From positions 1 to 64,000 of the IMG/VR virus record IMGVR_UViG_3300036944_000561: a stretch of 64,000 bases of DNA, one strand, 5' to 3'. A program made the translations under genes and the position numbers. This stretch comes from a virus. A model generated the notes under the pieces. The model had not been told where the DNA came from. It saw nothing but the letters and a program-made list of their open reading frames with translations, and made no database searches. Positions 33,062-41,563 of this stretch are shown piece by piece (the first letter of the stretch is position 1; the number at the start of each line of letters is the position of its first letter).

Positions 33062-33991
33062 TTACAACAATCCATCAATCAAATTGGTCAATGATTGTTT
33101 GACATCACTCACAACATTAGTCGAAGTGTTGACCATGGTTTTCAATTTTCCGCCAGCCTTTGTCATTTCTGCAGCACTAAATCCAGATGATTGAGTCACA
33201 ACCGAGTTGATTGTAGAATATAGAGCAGCCGCTTCTCCGGTAAAGTTCCCTGCTTGAGCCTGCATCAATAACATACGAGTTGAATATGCTGCTTGTTCAA
33301 TATTTCCTGTTGTCAATCCTTCTACAATACCACCAATTGAACCAGGAAGAACCGATTGATTGGTATCTGTTATCGTACCTGTATCAACTCTCAAGAAAGC
33401 GAATGAAACATCCATGGAAGAACCTAGATCTGAAGACATTTTGTTCAATTGAATAGAACCATATGTCACCGGGTATGCTTCTATGATTTTGACCGCATAT
33501 ACGACGTTGTCCTGTTGATCTAGAGCGGATATTTCTACATCAACCATATAGTCCTCAGCATAACCAACCATTCGGCTCTGCTCGTTCACCTGAATAGCTT
33601 TCCAGCGATCAAAAATTTGTTTGACTAAGAAATCTTTTGGAACTTGGAATGTAAAGTTTAAGAAATCACGTTCAAGACCACTCACATATTTGAACGTGTT
33701 CCCGTTAATTTTCATTTCTTCAGTGGCAAGTTGCGTTCCCGGGAGATCGGTGGCTCTACAATAGAAATCTATCGAATGGTCGCCTTTGGAATTCATCCCT
33801 AATGCTATCAGACCATAATTGATAGCAGAACTCGCCCATGTTGGTATGATTCCGTTGTTGGTAGAGCTCTGGTTGTCGAGGAATGCTGCAACATCCTTTG
33901 GGAGAGGAATAGAAACTTTGAATCGGTTTACCCGATGAAGACCATACCGAATAAAATTGGCCTTCGTTTTTTCATATAGTTCGCCAGCCAT
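33062..33991 (-). CDS. 54: Baseplate tail-tube initiator, gp54-like
   Basis: A 309-residue protein (T4 gp54: 320) from ATG 33991, with GGAATTATA upstream. CRATDLPGTQLAT, FNFTFQ-like LNFTFQVPKDFLV, and VYAVKIIEAYPVTYGSIQL match the tail-tube-like domain of gp54/gp48, which starts polymerisation of the gp19 tube on the baseplate. It is a single-gene late unit with its own TAAATA box and shares a terminator with gene 32. It is separated from gene 48 by 13 kb, unlike T4. Confidence 0.72.
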   Translation of the reverse strand: MAGELYEKTKANFIRYGLHRVNRFKVSIPLPKDVAAFLDNQSSTNNGIIPTWASSAINYGLIALGMNSKGDHSIDFYCRATDLPGTQLATEEMKINGNTFKYVSGLERDFLNFTFQVPKDFLVKQIFDRWKAIQVNEQSRMVGYAEDYMVDVEISALDQQDNVVYAVKIIEAYPVTYGSIQLNKMSSDLGSSMDVSFAFLRVDTGTITDTNQSVLPGSIGGIVEGLTTGNIEQAAYSTRMLLMQAQAGNFTGEAAALYSTINSVVTQSSGFSAAEMTKAGGKLKTMVNTSTNVVSDVKQSLTNLIDGLL

Positions 33992-34006
33992 TATAATTCC
34001 ACCGAT

Positions 34007-34032
34007 TAAATAAAATAGACTCTTCATATTTA
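34007..34032. promoter_or_regulatory. Divergent late promoter pair
   Basis: TAAATA on the + strand at 34007-34012 points to the gene at 34043, and TATTTA at 34027-34032 (TAAATA on the minus strand) points to gene 54. The two boxes overlap in their presumed start regions. Confidence 0.55.
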
Positions 34033-34042
34033 GGATTTGTAG

Positions 34043-34732
34043 ATGGCTTCCATTGATGACGATATCGAACAAGGATTGATTTTAGATACCGAAAAAGATG
34101 GTCCAGAGATTGTTCGTCGGTACATTAAGAAGTATCGGGAATATTTCGGACCAAATGCCAAACGAAACATTGCGCGTTCCAACAAATGGTTCATGCGCCG
34201 GGTGAGTCGCGACAATAAAATATCGAAAGACCGAGCATTCTTTCAGTTTATGGAAAGTTTCAACAAAAGAGGCTTCAAAGATAGAGGTTTAATCGGAAGA
34301 ATGTTCTTGTTCAAATATGAAGCCAAATGGGGTGAAGTCCTTCCAGTTTGGGATAGGAACCCATTGGTCTTTTTCTTCGGATCCTTCGTAGGAAATGGAG
34401 AATACGGTGAAAATGGAGTTCTTTATCTTCAGGGAATCGCGGTGCACTACCTTCCAGCTGCGCTTAGATTGAAATTGTTTACTGCTCTTTTGAGATTCAA
34501 CAATGACACAGCTTTGCGAGAAAAATCTAAATTGAAACTCAGTTGGCAGATTTTGAAAGGATTCTCACAAAGTGAACTAGCCAAGCATTGCGTTAAGACA
34601 TATCGAGCCGATCACATACAATCAAGATTGATCGAAATCAATAGTAGATATTGGGAAATAGTTTTATTTCTCAACTTACAAAATTTCGCGAAAGGGAGCA
34701 ATTCTCTGGCTTGGAAGGGTGTTAAGAAGTAG
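34043..34732 (+). CDS. Conserved T4-like virion-associated protein (possible gp2 type)
   Basis: A 229-residue basic protein. The central block LFKYEAKWGEVLPVWDRNPLVFF, then GIAVHYLPAALRLKL, recalls a protein widespread in T4-like phages with the pattern Y-xK-LPxxDxxPL and HYLPxxxR, often labelled DNA end protector gp2; I am not sure of that label. It is in a late promoter region divergent from gene 54. An early promoter follows its stop directly. Confidence 0.6.
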   Translation: MASIDDDIEQGLILDTEKDGPEIVRRYIKKYREYFGPNAKRNIARSNKWFMRRVSRDNKISKDRAFFQFMESFNKRGFKDRGLIGRMFLFKYEAKWGEVLPVWDRNPLVFFFGSFVGNGEYGENGVLYLQGIAVHYLPAALRLKLFTALLRFNNDTALREKSKLKLSWQILKGFSQSELAKHCVKTYRADHIQSRLIEINSRYWEIVLFLNLQNFAKGSNSLAWKGVKK

Positions 34733-34733
34733 C

Positions 34734-34762
34734 TTTACTTCCTTTTCAAATCATATTATCAT
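34734..34762 (+). promoter_or_regulatory. Early promoter (TTTACT - 17 - TATCAT)
   Basis: TTTACT at 34734-34739 and TATCATGG at 34757, aligned with TATAATGG of the other early promoters, followed by ACCCAAGAGGATA before ATG 34794. Confidence 0.65.
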
Positions 34763-34793
34763 GGTACGCAATTCAACCCAAGAGGATAGTACC

Positions 34794-35240
34794 ATGATCA
34801 TCAACAACATAATTTCAACTCAAACTCATATCGAAACAGAACTCCAACGCATTCTGATATCTACTGCTGCTCTTCATTTCGTAACCGAAGAAGACGAGAT
34901 TTCTCAACGGATGAAGCATGCGATATATTCTGATTTTCCAGTTTTGAAAAAATGGGCTGGAATAATTTTCGAAGCCGCTAACTGGGGACAAGCGTATATA
35001 CAGTTTAATGATTCTAACGAATATCTAAAATTCTCCGAATCTGAAGACAAGGAACAAATCTGCGAATTTCTAAACCAACTGGGATTCGTTTCCATTTGTG
35101 AGGCATTGACGACAAAAACTTTTGTAATCTATGCCACTCCTTCTTATACTATACGTCATAAGGCAAAAGATTTTGATTTGTTTGAAAAACTTACTGACAA
35201 ACAGTATATTGAGCATTTTGGTATAATGAAATGGGCATAA
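34794..35240 (+). CDS. Hypothetical early protein
   Basis: A 148-residue protein right after an early promoter, with AAGAGGATAG as ribosome-binding site. Not recognised. Helical N-terminus, then FVSICEALTTKTFVIYATPSY. First gene of the unit that includes the DNA ligase. Confidence 0.72.
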   Translation: MIINNIISTQTHIETELQRILISTAALHFVTEEDEISQRMKHAIYSDFPVLKKWAGIIFEAANWGQAYIQFNDSNEYLKFSESEDKEQICEFLNQLGFVSICEALTTKTFVIYATPSYTIRHKAKDFDLFEKLTDKQYIEHFGIMKWA

Positions 35241-35243
35241 TTT

Positions 35244-35468
35244 ATGGACTGTAATTGTGGGGGCATTATTTCAACCACTCATGAAGTAATGACTTCGGCT
35301 GAAGCCAATGAGAAATTTCCCGGACAACGAACCAACATTCCCCAAGGATACAAAAAGATGTTGGTTCGTTGGGGTGTTTGCAATTGTTGTACTCGCCTGG
35401 GATTATATATCAATCCGTTGGTCAAGGGTGAGAAAACCAGATCAATTTTCAACTTTGTAAAAAGGTAA
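35244..35468 (+). CDS. Small Cys-rich protein
   Basis: A 74-residue protein, three bases after the previous gene. MDCNCGG at the start and CNCC at about residue 46 make a possible zinc ribbon, with a basic C-terminus. Not recognised further. DNA ligase gene follows six bases later. Confidence 0.72.
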   Translation: MDCNCGGIISTTHEVMTSAEANEKFPGQRTNIPQGYKKMLVRWGVCNCCTRLGLYINPLVKGEKTRSIFNFVKR

Positions 35469-35474
35469 TCGATT

Positions 35475-36911
35475 ATGTCAGATTTCGTCTACACTGCAAT
35501 AAAGACCATTCAAGAAGCCAAAGGAAAGGAAAAACTCACCTTTGTTAGAAGTTTGGTTGAAACTTCTTCCCCAGAAGATATCGAAGAACTGAAAACATAT
35601 CTCAAATATGTCTATGGAACAGAAAACTGGTATCAGACTCAACTCAACATTCCTAAAGCGGGTGAAACCAAATCGAACAATTTGTTCGCAATGGGTAAGA
35701 AGAAACTGACCGTCAATCAGGCCATCGAAGAATTCTTATCGGGAACTCGCCGGGGAAATACCGGGGCTTCTCGGCTTTCTGAGATCGCTTCTCGCTGTAC
35801 CGATGACAATCAGCGTGAATTGTTACAGCTGGCACTTTGGCATGACCTGAAGGCAGGATTCGCTCCAAAGAGCATCAATAAAGTTTTTGACAATCTGATT
35901 TTCATTCCACCATATCAAAGACTTTCAACATTAGACAAAGGGAATCACTGGGGATGGGACTGGACGACAGGCGTCGCCGTTCAGAACAAAGAAGATTGCA
36001 TGTTTGGGAATTTGATTTTGAGACGGAAAGGAAATAGTGCCCTCTATAGCAGAAACTTCAATCTGATTGATTCAGAATCCATCAAATCATTGACCAAATA
36101 TTCTGAAGTTTTCTGTAATGAAGTGTATGGTGGTGACGTGGTGGTGATGGGTGAATTGATCGTGTTAGACCCTGAAGGAAAACCATATTCCCGTGAACAA
36201 AACAACGGATACATCAACGGGGTAATCCAGACTGGCGAAGAATTACCAGAAGGAACAAAACTGACTATGAAATGTTGGGATTGTGTTCCATATACGGACT
36301 TCATTGCTGGTCGGTGTGAAATTGATTACAAAACCCGTTTGGGCGATCTACAGTGTGCTTTGGAAATGTCTGGTGGTAATGAACTTCAGATGGTATACAC
36401 CGAAATCGCTCATTGTATTGAAGATGTTCGTTCGTTGTTTTCGAAGGTTGTTAGTGGCCGGGGTGAAGGGGTGGTCATCAAGAACCCTTGGGGAATTTGG
36501 GAAAATTGTGATGCCGGGCATGTTGATGCAGTGAAAGTGAAAGTTCAAATGGACTCTGTTGAACTGAAAATTGTTGGCATCAACGAAGCCGACGAAAAAT
36601 CTCGCCATGTCGGGACATTTGCCAGCTTACAATGTGAATCTGAAGATGGGTTGGTGGTGACTGGGGTAGCTGGGATGACTGATGCCATGCGTGATGAAAT
36701 AAATTCCCATCGTGATTACTATATGGGAAAAGTTATTTCAGCTCGTTGCAATGGTATCCAGTACAATCCTCAGGCACCCCATTCTCTATATTTTGCTCAA
36801 TTTGTAGAAGTTCGAACAGATAAAACAGTGGCCGATACTTTTGAAAGAATCGAATCTATTCAGAAGTCGGCAATCGAAAGCAAGATTATGAGCAAGGAGA
36901 ACGGGAAATAA
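35475..36911 (+). CDS. 30: ATP-dependent DNA ligase, gp30-like
   Basis: A 478-residue protein; T4 gp30 has 487. An N-terminal helical DNA-binding domain (NQREL-QLALWHDLKAGFAPKSIN) is followed by the nucleotidyltransferase domain: lysine motif NKEDCMF (Lys172), motif III MGELIV (Glu227), EGVVIKN (motif IV) and AVKVKV (motif V), then an OB fold (LKIVGIN). It seals nicks during replication and recombination. The Gly of the KxDG motif is Cys175, unusual for a ligase. Confidence 0.85.
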   Translation: MSDFVYTAIKTIQEAKGKEKLTFVRSLVETSSPEDIEELKTYLKYVYGTENWYQTQLNIPKAGETKSNNLFAMGKKKLTVNQAIEEFLSGTRRGNTGASRLSEIASRCTDDNQRELLQLALWHDLKAGFAPKSINKVFDNLIFIPPYQRLSTLDKGNHWGWDWTTGVAVQNKEDCMFGNLILRRKGNSALYSRNFNLIDSESIKSLTKYSEVFCNEVYGGDVVVMGELIVLDPEGKPYSREQNNGYINGVIQTGEELPEGTKLTMKCWDCVPYTDFIAGRCEIDYKTRLGDLQCALEMSGGNELQMVYTEIAHCIEDVRSLFSKVVSGRGEGVVIKNPWGIWENCDAGHVDAVKVKVQMDSVELKIVGINEADEKSRHVGTFASLQCESEDGLVVTGVAGMTDAMRDEINSHRDYYMGKVISARCNGIQYNPQAPHSLYFAQFVEVRTDKTVADTFERIESIQKSAIESKIMSKENGK

Positions 36912-36914
36912 CAG

Positions 36915-37424
36915 ATGAACATCTTCCGTAAACAACAACGTCAACAAGCGTTGAAGAATATTGAAATTTCTTCGGATGATATGTTGGACCTCTATCGGCT
37001 GTACAAGTCGATAGAGTTATATCTCATCGGTGATTACGATTATCTGAAATACAAACGATTGAAGAATCTAACAAAAGATTCATTCGCAAAGGAATCGGGT
37101 GACCTGAAGCTGGCGGTTCGTGCCTTGAGCCTTTCTCATCGACGTTCAGACCAATTATTATCAATGCAACGGTGTATCTTAGTGGCTTTGCATTATCTAG
37201 TGCGAGACACTCCTAGGGAAAAGACTGCTAGGTGCACCATTTACGATTTCAATAATGTAAGTGGGAGTTCAATTTTTATCAACAACTTCCCGGTCAATGA
37301 AATTTTCATAGTGGAAAACATTGACATTATGTCATTCGAATTTGGCGTGGTTCAAAAAGCCGAACTCCTTTGCACATGGGTGAAGTCTTTCGACAAAACG
37401 ACGAATGAAAATTTCTTCAAATAA
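36915..37424 (+). CDS. Hypothetical protein
   Basis: A 169-residue protein three bases after the ligase, with AAGGAGAACGGG overlapping the ligase end. Helical, basic N-terminal half (RKQQRQQALKN; ALSLSHRRSDQLL), not recognised. The last gene of the ligase unit; no terminator directly follows, but an early promoter and a terminator come next. Confidence 0.72.
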   Translation: MNIFRKQQRQQALKNIEISSDDMLDLYRLYKSIELYLIGDYDYLKYKRLKNLTKDSFAKESGDLKLAVRALSLSHRRSDQLLSMQRCILVALHYLVRDTPREKTARCTIYDFNNVSGSSIFINNFPVNEIFIVENIDIMSFEFGVVQKAELLCTWVKSFDKTTNENFFK

Positions 37425-37427
37425 TAG

Positions 37428-37455
37428 TTTACTTGACTTTCAAAAAGATTATAAT
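37428..37455 (+). promoter_or_regulatory. Early promoter without a gene (TTTACT - 16 - TATAAT)
   Basis: TTTACT at 37428-37433, TATAAT at 37450-37455 and the leader GGTTTCCATTGAGGCAGCAT, nearly identical to the promoter at 43426. There is no AGAGGATA or ATG; a terminator begins 40 bases later. Confidence 0.75.
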
Positions 37456-37495
37456 GGTTTCCATTGAGGCAGCATCACCGACTTTTGTATTCCAG

Positions 37496-37525
37496 AAAGC
37501 CTCTATCGAGAGGCTTTTCCTTTTC
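37496..37525 (+). terminator. Rho-independent terminator
   Basis: AAAGCCTCT and AGAGGCTTT pair around ATCG, followed by TCCTTTTC. It ends transcription from the ligase unit and from the orphan early promoter. Confidence 0.8.
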
Positions 37526-37527
37526 TT

Positions 37528-37533
37528 TAAATA
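37528..37533 (+). promoter_or_regulatory. Late promoter box TAAATA
   Basis: TTTAAATAGTG directly after the terminator, 41 bases upstream of ATG 37575. Confidence 0.6.
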
Positions 37534-37574
37534 GTGAATAATACCTCATTATGTACACTTCAGAAGGAACCATC

Positions 37575-39491
37575 ATGAACGAATTATCTAAGATTGAAGC
37601 TCTTGTCGAAGAGTTTGCACCTTTGAAGAATTTTGGCTTTACTCTCAGCGAAGCCTTCAACGGCGAAACATATCCATTGGATGAGAAGATTATGAAATCC
37701 CCGACGGATATTCAATATATTTTCTCTGACGAAGAAGGTCAAAAATATCGCCTTCAAGTCATGACGTCTCCAAAATTTGGTAAAGGTGTTGCGAAAATCT
37801 ATGTTGGTAAAAATGTGTCTGGTCGGACCTATAAAGATAAGATCGACAAATTCACCAATGCGCCAAAAATGATCGCTACTATTCTGAAGTTGTTTGACGA
37901 CCATCTTCGTACACCAGAAGGTATGAAACTCAATGGTTTCATCATCGACTTATCTGGGGCTGCCGCTGTTCGAGCCGTTCCATTGATGAAGAAAGTTATC
38001 AATTCCACACTTCGTTCAAAAGTGAAAATCGCAGCTGACTTTGACCCGGTACAAGGTCGTCGATATATTTGGGCATACAAATCAACTTTGACTGCTGGTC
38101 AAGTATTCAATGGTGTTGGTTCCGAAGGTGCCCCGTGGTGGGAAAAGGGCGAAAAGAAAGAAGATTCGGCTGTAGAACAGAAATCTAAAAAAGACAAACA
38201 GATAACCCAAAACAATACTACAACCCAATTGAAAGATGTAATCGAAATTGCAAACGCAATAACAGACGAGATAAATTCTAGTCAAGATTTCTCATCGGTA
38301 AAAATTGGTTCAAATGTTTCTTCGAAAAAAGTCCCGGTAAATTCAGAACATAACAAATTCGCTATCAATTTTATTATAGCCGGAGTAACAGTACATTCAG
38401 TTGATGTAGAATTCACAGCAACTGATGCCCATGCTTGGTTCAAAGATAGCGAAATAAAGAAAATTACAAAAGATGCCGTGAAAGCCTCTCAACCATTTTT
38501 ATTGAAAATAAAAGAACGAAAAAATACAGAATTTCTTGAAACAAGAAAGAAACTGTATGACGAAGCGATCCCCGGGATTGAAGAATATCTGAATAAGCTG
38601 TATCCAGATCATAACATTTCTGTCAAATATGATAGAAGATTTAATGATCCGAAAGATGATATGTACACTGCTACGATAACTGTAGACGGGAAAGAATTTG
38701 CAAATACTGTCATTTTCATTTCATATCCTGCTTCATCCAATGGTTCTGCTGCTCAGTTGTCTCTAGAGAAAGCGGGGATACGAAATATTCCTAAGATTAA
38801 AAATGATGCGACCGGGGAAGGAAAAATAAAATCGGATATTCAGAAAACAAATGGAAATTCCGGTAAAACGTTGTCCTCCTCAGCGATCATCGCATTTTTC
38901 TTGAATTCAAATAGTCTAGATGTTTCGAAAAAGATTACCGAAAGTCTTCTTTCTTCCGGATTCAAAAATATTCATTTTGGAACTTCGAATGGTTCATCTA
39001 AAGTTTTAGAATCAACGACAAAGGCTGGATCTATTTTCAGAGTATCTAGTTCTCTAACTTGCACCATATCTTCTTTTGATAAAAAGATTAATTTAGGTCC
39101 TTATGATGTAGATTTTAGAAATACTTTTAAAGATTTCTATGAAGGTTCAGCTTGGTTTGATTATATCGACCCAGCGTATATTCTTCCTGAATATTTGAAA
39201 AAGGTTGCTAATAAATATGGGGTAGAATTTGTCAGTATTAGCGTGTTGAATGATATTGACTGGATGTTCAGAATGAAGTTCAAGGTCGACAACAGAGAGG
39301 CGATATTAAATTTTGGAGGCCAAAGTGACTTAGAATTGTATTTTGATTTTACTGGTAGTAAAGCATGGACTTCCCGCAGCTTTTTTGGTTCTGGTAATCC
39401 GGCAGATGACATACCTCATTTCTTTAGAGACACCCTTCCGGAACTTCTTGTATCCGCTTATGAGCAAGCGGGTATTACTCCAGGAACATAG
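37575..39491 (+). CDS. Large late protein of unknown function
   Basis: A 638-residue protein from ATG 37575 (AGAAGGAACC upstream; the in-frame ATG at 37551 lacks a good site). The N-terminal 170 residues are compact alpha/beta; there is a charged linker at about 185-205, then at least two similar alpha/beta segments. I see no catalytic motif, membrane segment or signal. It has its own late promoter and terminator, so it is a one-gene late unit and may be an internal virion protein; that is inference. Confidence 0.8.
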   Translation: MNELSKIEALVEEFAPLKNFGFTLSEAFNGETYPLDEKIMKSPTDIQYIFSDEEGQKYRLQVMTSPKFGKGVAKIYVGKNVSGRTYKDKIDKFTNAPKMIATILKLFDDHLRTPEGMKLNGFIIDLSGAAAVRAVPLMKKVINSTLRSKVKIAADFDPVQGRRYIWAYKSTLTAGQVFNGVGSEGAPWWEKGEKKEDSAVEQKSKKDKQITQNNTTTQLKDVIEIANAITDEINSSQDFSSVKIGSNVSSKKVPVNSEHNKFAINFIIAGVTVHSVDVEFTATDAHAWFKDSEIKKITKDAVKASQPFLLKIKERKNTEFLETRKKLYDEAIPGIEEYLNKLYPDHNISVKYDRRFNDPKDDMYTATITVDGKEFANTVIFISYPASSNGSAAQLSLEKAGIRNIPKIKNDATGEGKIKSDIQKTNGNSGKTLSSSAIIAFFLNSNSLDVSKKITESLLSSGFKNIHFGTSNGSSKVLESTTKAGSIFRVSSSLTCTISSFDKKINLGPYDVDFRNTFKDFYEGSAWFDYIDPAYILPEYLKKVANKYGVEFVSISVLNDIDWMFRMKFKVDNREAILNFGGQSDLELYFDFTGSKAWTSRSFFGSGNPADDIPHFFRDTLPELLVSAYEQAGITPGT

Positions 39492-39508
39492 TAGTTTATA
39501 ATTGATTT

Positions 39509-39540
39509 AAACCCCTCAATTTTCAGAGGGGTTTCTTTTT
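39509..39540 (+). terminator. Rho-independent terminator
   Basis: AAACCCCTC and GAGGGGTTT pair around AATTTTCA, followed by CTTTTT. Confidence 0.85.
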
Positions 39541-39543
39541 GAA

Positions 39544-39549
39544 TAAATA
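39544..39549 (+). promoter_or_regulatory. Late promoter box TAAATA for the lysis cassette
   Basis: GAATAAATAC 31 bases upstream of the lysin start. Confidence 0.55.
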
Positions 39550-39580
39550 CTTCTATTGGTAACAATGAGAGGTACATGAA

Positions 39581-40285
39581 ATGTCTACTGTAGATAAACC
39601 GAAAGGAATACGAAACAACAACCCCGGCAATATTGAATGGGGTAGTCCTTGGCAGGGGTTGCTTCCAGATGATCAACGGACTGATAAACGTTTTTGCCAA
39701 TTTGAAACCGCTATTGATGGTATTCGCGCTATCGCTCGTACGCTGATCACCTATCAGGACAAGCGCAAAGCCGCAGATGGAAGCAAGATTGATTCTATTC
39801 AAGAAATTATAGAACGCTGGGCACCCCCTTCAGATCACAATCCAACCAGAGAATATGCAAAAGGTATAGCATATTTGATTGATGGGGTAGGGGTAGACGA
39901 TGAAGTAATCGATGTTCACACTTATGAACATCTGAAGCCAATCGTAGAGGGTATTATTCGTCACGAAAATGGAAAAGGTCCATTGAAAAATGACAATTCC
40001 TGGTATAGTAAAGAAATCATTGATGAAGCATTGCGTCGTGCTGGGGTAGTTCCTAAGAAGAAGCCCGTTGTTACCACCGAGACAACCGCTGCCGTCGGCA
40101 TTTCTAGCGTGGGTGTAGCTCAGGTGGCTGATTATGTGCCTCAGGTGATAGATGCCGTCAAAGGAGCAGACAGCCATCTTAGCAGCGGGAATATAGTACA
40201 GATTACAATCGGTGTTGTGATGATTGGTTTAGCAATTTTCTTGGCGTATAGTCGATACAAGAAATCTCAAGCGGGGATGTCATAA
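39581..40285 (+). CDS. Membrane-anchored lysin-like protein
   Basis: A 234-residue protein. GIRNNNPGNIEWG at residues 9-21 is the start of a lytic-transglycosylase-like family found in phage lysins and virion enzymes; QFETAIDGIRAIARTLITYQ and IERWAPPSDHNPTREY follow. After a linker (VPKKKPVVTTETTAA), a C-terminal membrane segment (IVQITIGVVMIGLAIFLAY) ends in RYKKS. It probably cuts host peptidoglycan from the inner membrane at lysis. It overlaps the Rz gene by one base and has GAGAGG upstream of the ATG. Confidence 0.75.
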   Translation: MSTVDKPKGIRNNNPGNIEWGSPWQGLLPDDQRTDKRFCQFETAIDGIRAIARTLITYQDKRKAADGSKIDSIQEIIERWAPPSDHNPTREYAKGIAYLIDGVGVDDEVIDVHTYEHLKPIVEGIIRHENGKGPLKNDNSWYSKEIIDEALRRAGVVPKKKPVVTTETTAAVGISSVGVAQVADYVPQVIDAVKGADSHLSSGNIVQITIGVVMIGLAIFLAYSRYKKSQAGMS

Positions 40286-40545
40286 TGCTCTTGATTTTCA
40301 AAAAGGTTAAAATGTGGTTGGTTGGATTGCTCTTGGCAGCAGGGGCAATCCTAGGGTTCTATTTCAAAGGTCGTTCTGATGGTTCTTCGGCAAAAGAAAA
40401 AGAACATTCATTAGACACTCTCAAAGCAAAAGAGGATGTGATCAATGCAAAGAAACAAGCTCAAGATGAAGTCAGCAATCTTGGTAGCGGGGGCAGTGCT
40501 GATAAGTTGCGTTCTGACTGGGTGCGTGACGACTCAGACAAGTGA
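40285..40545 (+). CDS. Rz: Inner-membrane spanin (Rz-like)
   Basis: An 86-residue protein with a short basic N-terminus, one membrane segment (MWLVGLLLAAGAILGFYF) and a periplasmic coiled coil (LKAKEDVINAKKQAQDEV). This is the i-spanin layout; together with the overlapping lipoprotein it would fuse inner and outer membranes in the last step of lysis. Start overlaps the lysin stop (TAATG). The C-terminus overlaps the o-spanin gene in another frame. Confidence 0.82.
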   Translation: MLLIFKKVKMWLVGLLLAAGAILGFYFKGRSDGSSAKEKEHSLDTLKAKEDVINAKKQAQDEVSNLGSGGSADKLRSDWVRDDSDK

Positions 40546-40693
40546 GACCCCGGCTTTTTGTGATGCCGCTAGTCCGATATACATTTCGAAAGATGATGTG
40601 CTGACAGACAAAACAGCAGACCAAATCCTACTACACAATCTTGTTGGTAAAGAATTGTGTGGTTGGGGTAAAGATCAGAAAGCCACCAAATAG
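40445..40693 (+). CDS. Rz1: Outer-membrane spanin lipoprotein (Rz1-like)
   Basis: An 82-residue lipoprotein beginning within the Rz gene, +1 frame, with AGAGGATG as ribosome-binding site before ATG 40445 (an in-frame ATG is at 40466). It has a hydrophobic signal and the lipobox LTGC, then a short periplasmic part. The Rz/Rz1 overlap of 101 bases is typical of two-component spanins. It ends at a terminator. Confidence 0.82.
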   Translation: MQRNKLKMKSAILVAGAVLISCVLTGCVTTQTSETPAFCDAASPIYISKDDVLTDKTADQILLHNLVGKELCGWGKDQKATK

Positions 40694-40703
40694 GTGGCTT
40701 TTT
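40679..40703 (+). terminator. Terminator after the lysis cassette
   Basis: AAAGCCACC and GGTGGCTTT pair around AAATA, followed by TTC. The stem overlaps the last Rz1 codons and the stop. Confidence 0.8.
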
Positions 40704-40757
40704 CTTATACTAATATCGTAGTAAACTGTTTCAAATTTGGTCAAAGGAATAGGAACA

Positions 40758-40961
40758 ATGGTTGAAATGTGCAAGATTGTAGAGACTGATGCTTTTTGTA
40801 GAGATTATCCGGATGAACGATTCCTGAATCTTCCTCCTATGTCGAAGGAAAGATGTGAAAGAATTTGTTCAATCATCAATGCGGCCATGACGGAACATTG
40901 CGATCGATATTGGAAAACTGTTCCGAAAGATTATGTGTTAGAACCGGGATTTGAACCATAA
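40758..40961 (+). CDS. Small hypothetical protein
   Basis: A 67-residue protein from ATG 40758, with AAAGGAATAGGAACA upstream. It has three or four Cys (ETDAFC, KERCERIC, EHC) but no ribbon spacing. Not recognised. Its stop overlaps the next start (TAATG), so the two are coupled. Confidence 0.7.
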   Translation: MVEMCKIVETDAFCRDYPDERFLNLPPMSKERCERICSIINAAMTEHCDRYWKTVPKDYVLEPGFEP

Positions 40962-41554
40962 TGACAAGACGATATTTCAAATCACCCTTCACGCATTCTG
41001 AATTGATAGACATCATGGCTCAAAAATGTGTCAGTCAATTCGGTTGCGGGTTGGTTCTCAAAGAACCCAAATCGATGAAGTTGAATTTCGTCCCTGACAT
41101 TTTTGCTGTCAAGAAAGAAGGAGTGACATTTCAATTCGAAATCAAAGTCAGCGTCGATGATTGGAGAAAGGATAGAACCAAACACCATAGGATCAATCAT
41201 CATGAAGATGTTGGTCGATTTCGGTATTATGTTGTTCCGTATGGGATGTTTGGCAGAAATAGGTTCTTTCCTGCTCAAGAAATCAACGGGGTGAATTGGG
41301 GACTGATACAGATAGACAAAGGTGGGCAAATGCATGTTGAAATGGGTCCATCGCCATACAAGGCTCTGAGAAAGTTTTCAAATGGAGAATTTTCAGAATT
41401 TGAATGCACTGCCAACACATCAGCCGAAATGGAATTGGTCTATTCGTATTATCGAAAATTAGTAATGAACACCACAGACGATAACATTAGTTCTATATCG
41501 AATGTGCAGTACAATAGAGAAGATGTACAAGAATTTTGTAGACGAGTGAGATAA
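40961..41554 (+). CDS. PD-(D/E)XK nuclease-fold protein
   Basis: A 197-residue protein. FVPDIFAV (Pro45-Asp46) and FQFEIKVS (Glu60, Lys62) form a PD...ExK active site, followed by VDDWRKD, RYYVVPYGMF and NWGLIQID, the arrangement of MmcB/restriction-like nucleases. It could cut host or foreign DNA or take part in repair. It is encoded upstream of a 65-residue helical protein and the primase. Confidence 0.75.
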   Translation: MTRRYFKSPFTHSELIDIMAQKCVSQFGCGLVLKEPKSMKLNFVPDIFAVKKEGVTFQFEIKVSVDDWRKDRTKHHRINHHEDVGRFRYYVVPYGMFGRNRFFPAQEINGVNWGLIQIDKGGQMHVEMGPSPYKALRKFSNGEFSEFECTANTSAEMELVYSYYRKLVMNTTDDNISSISNVQYNREDVQEFCRRVR

Positions 41555-41563
41555 GGCGAAATT

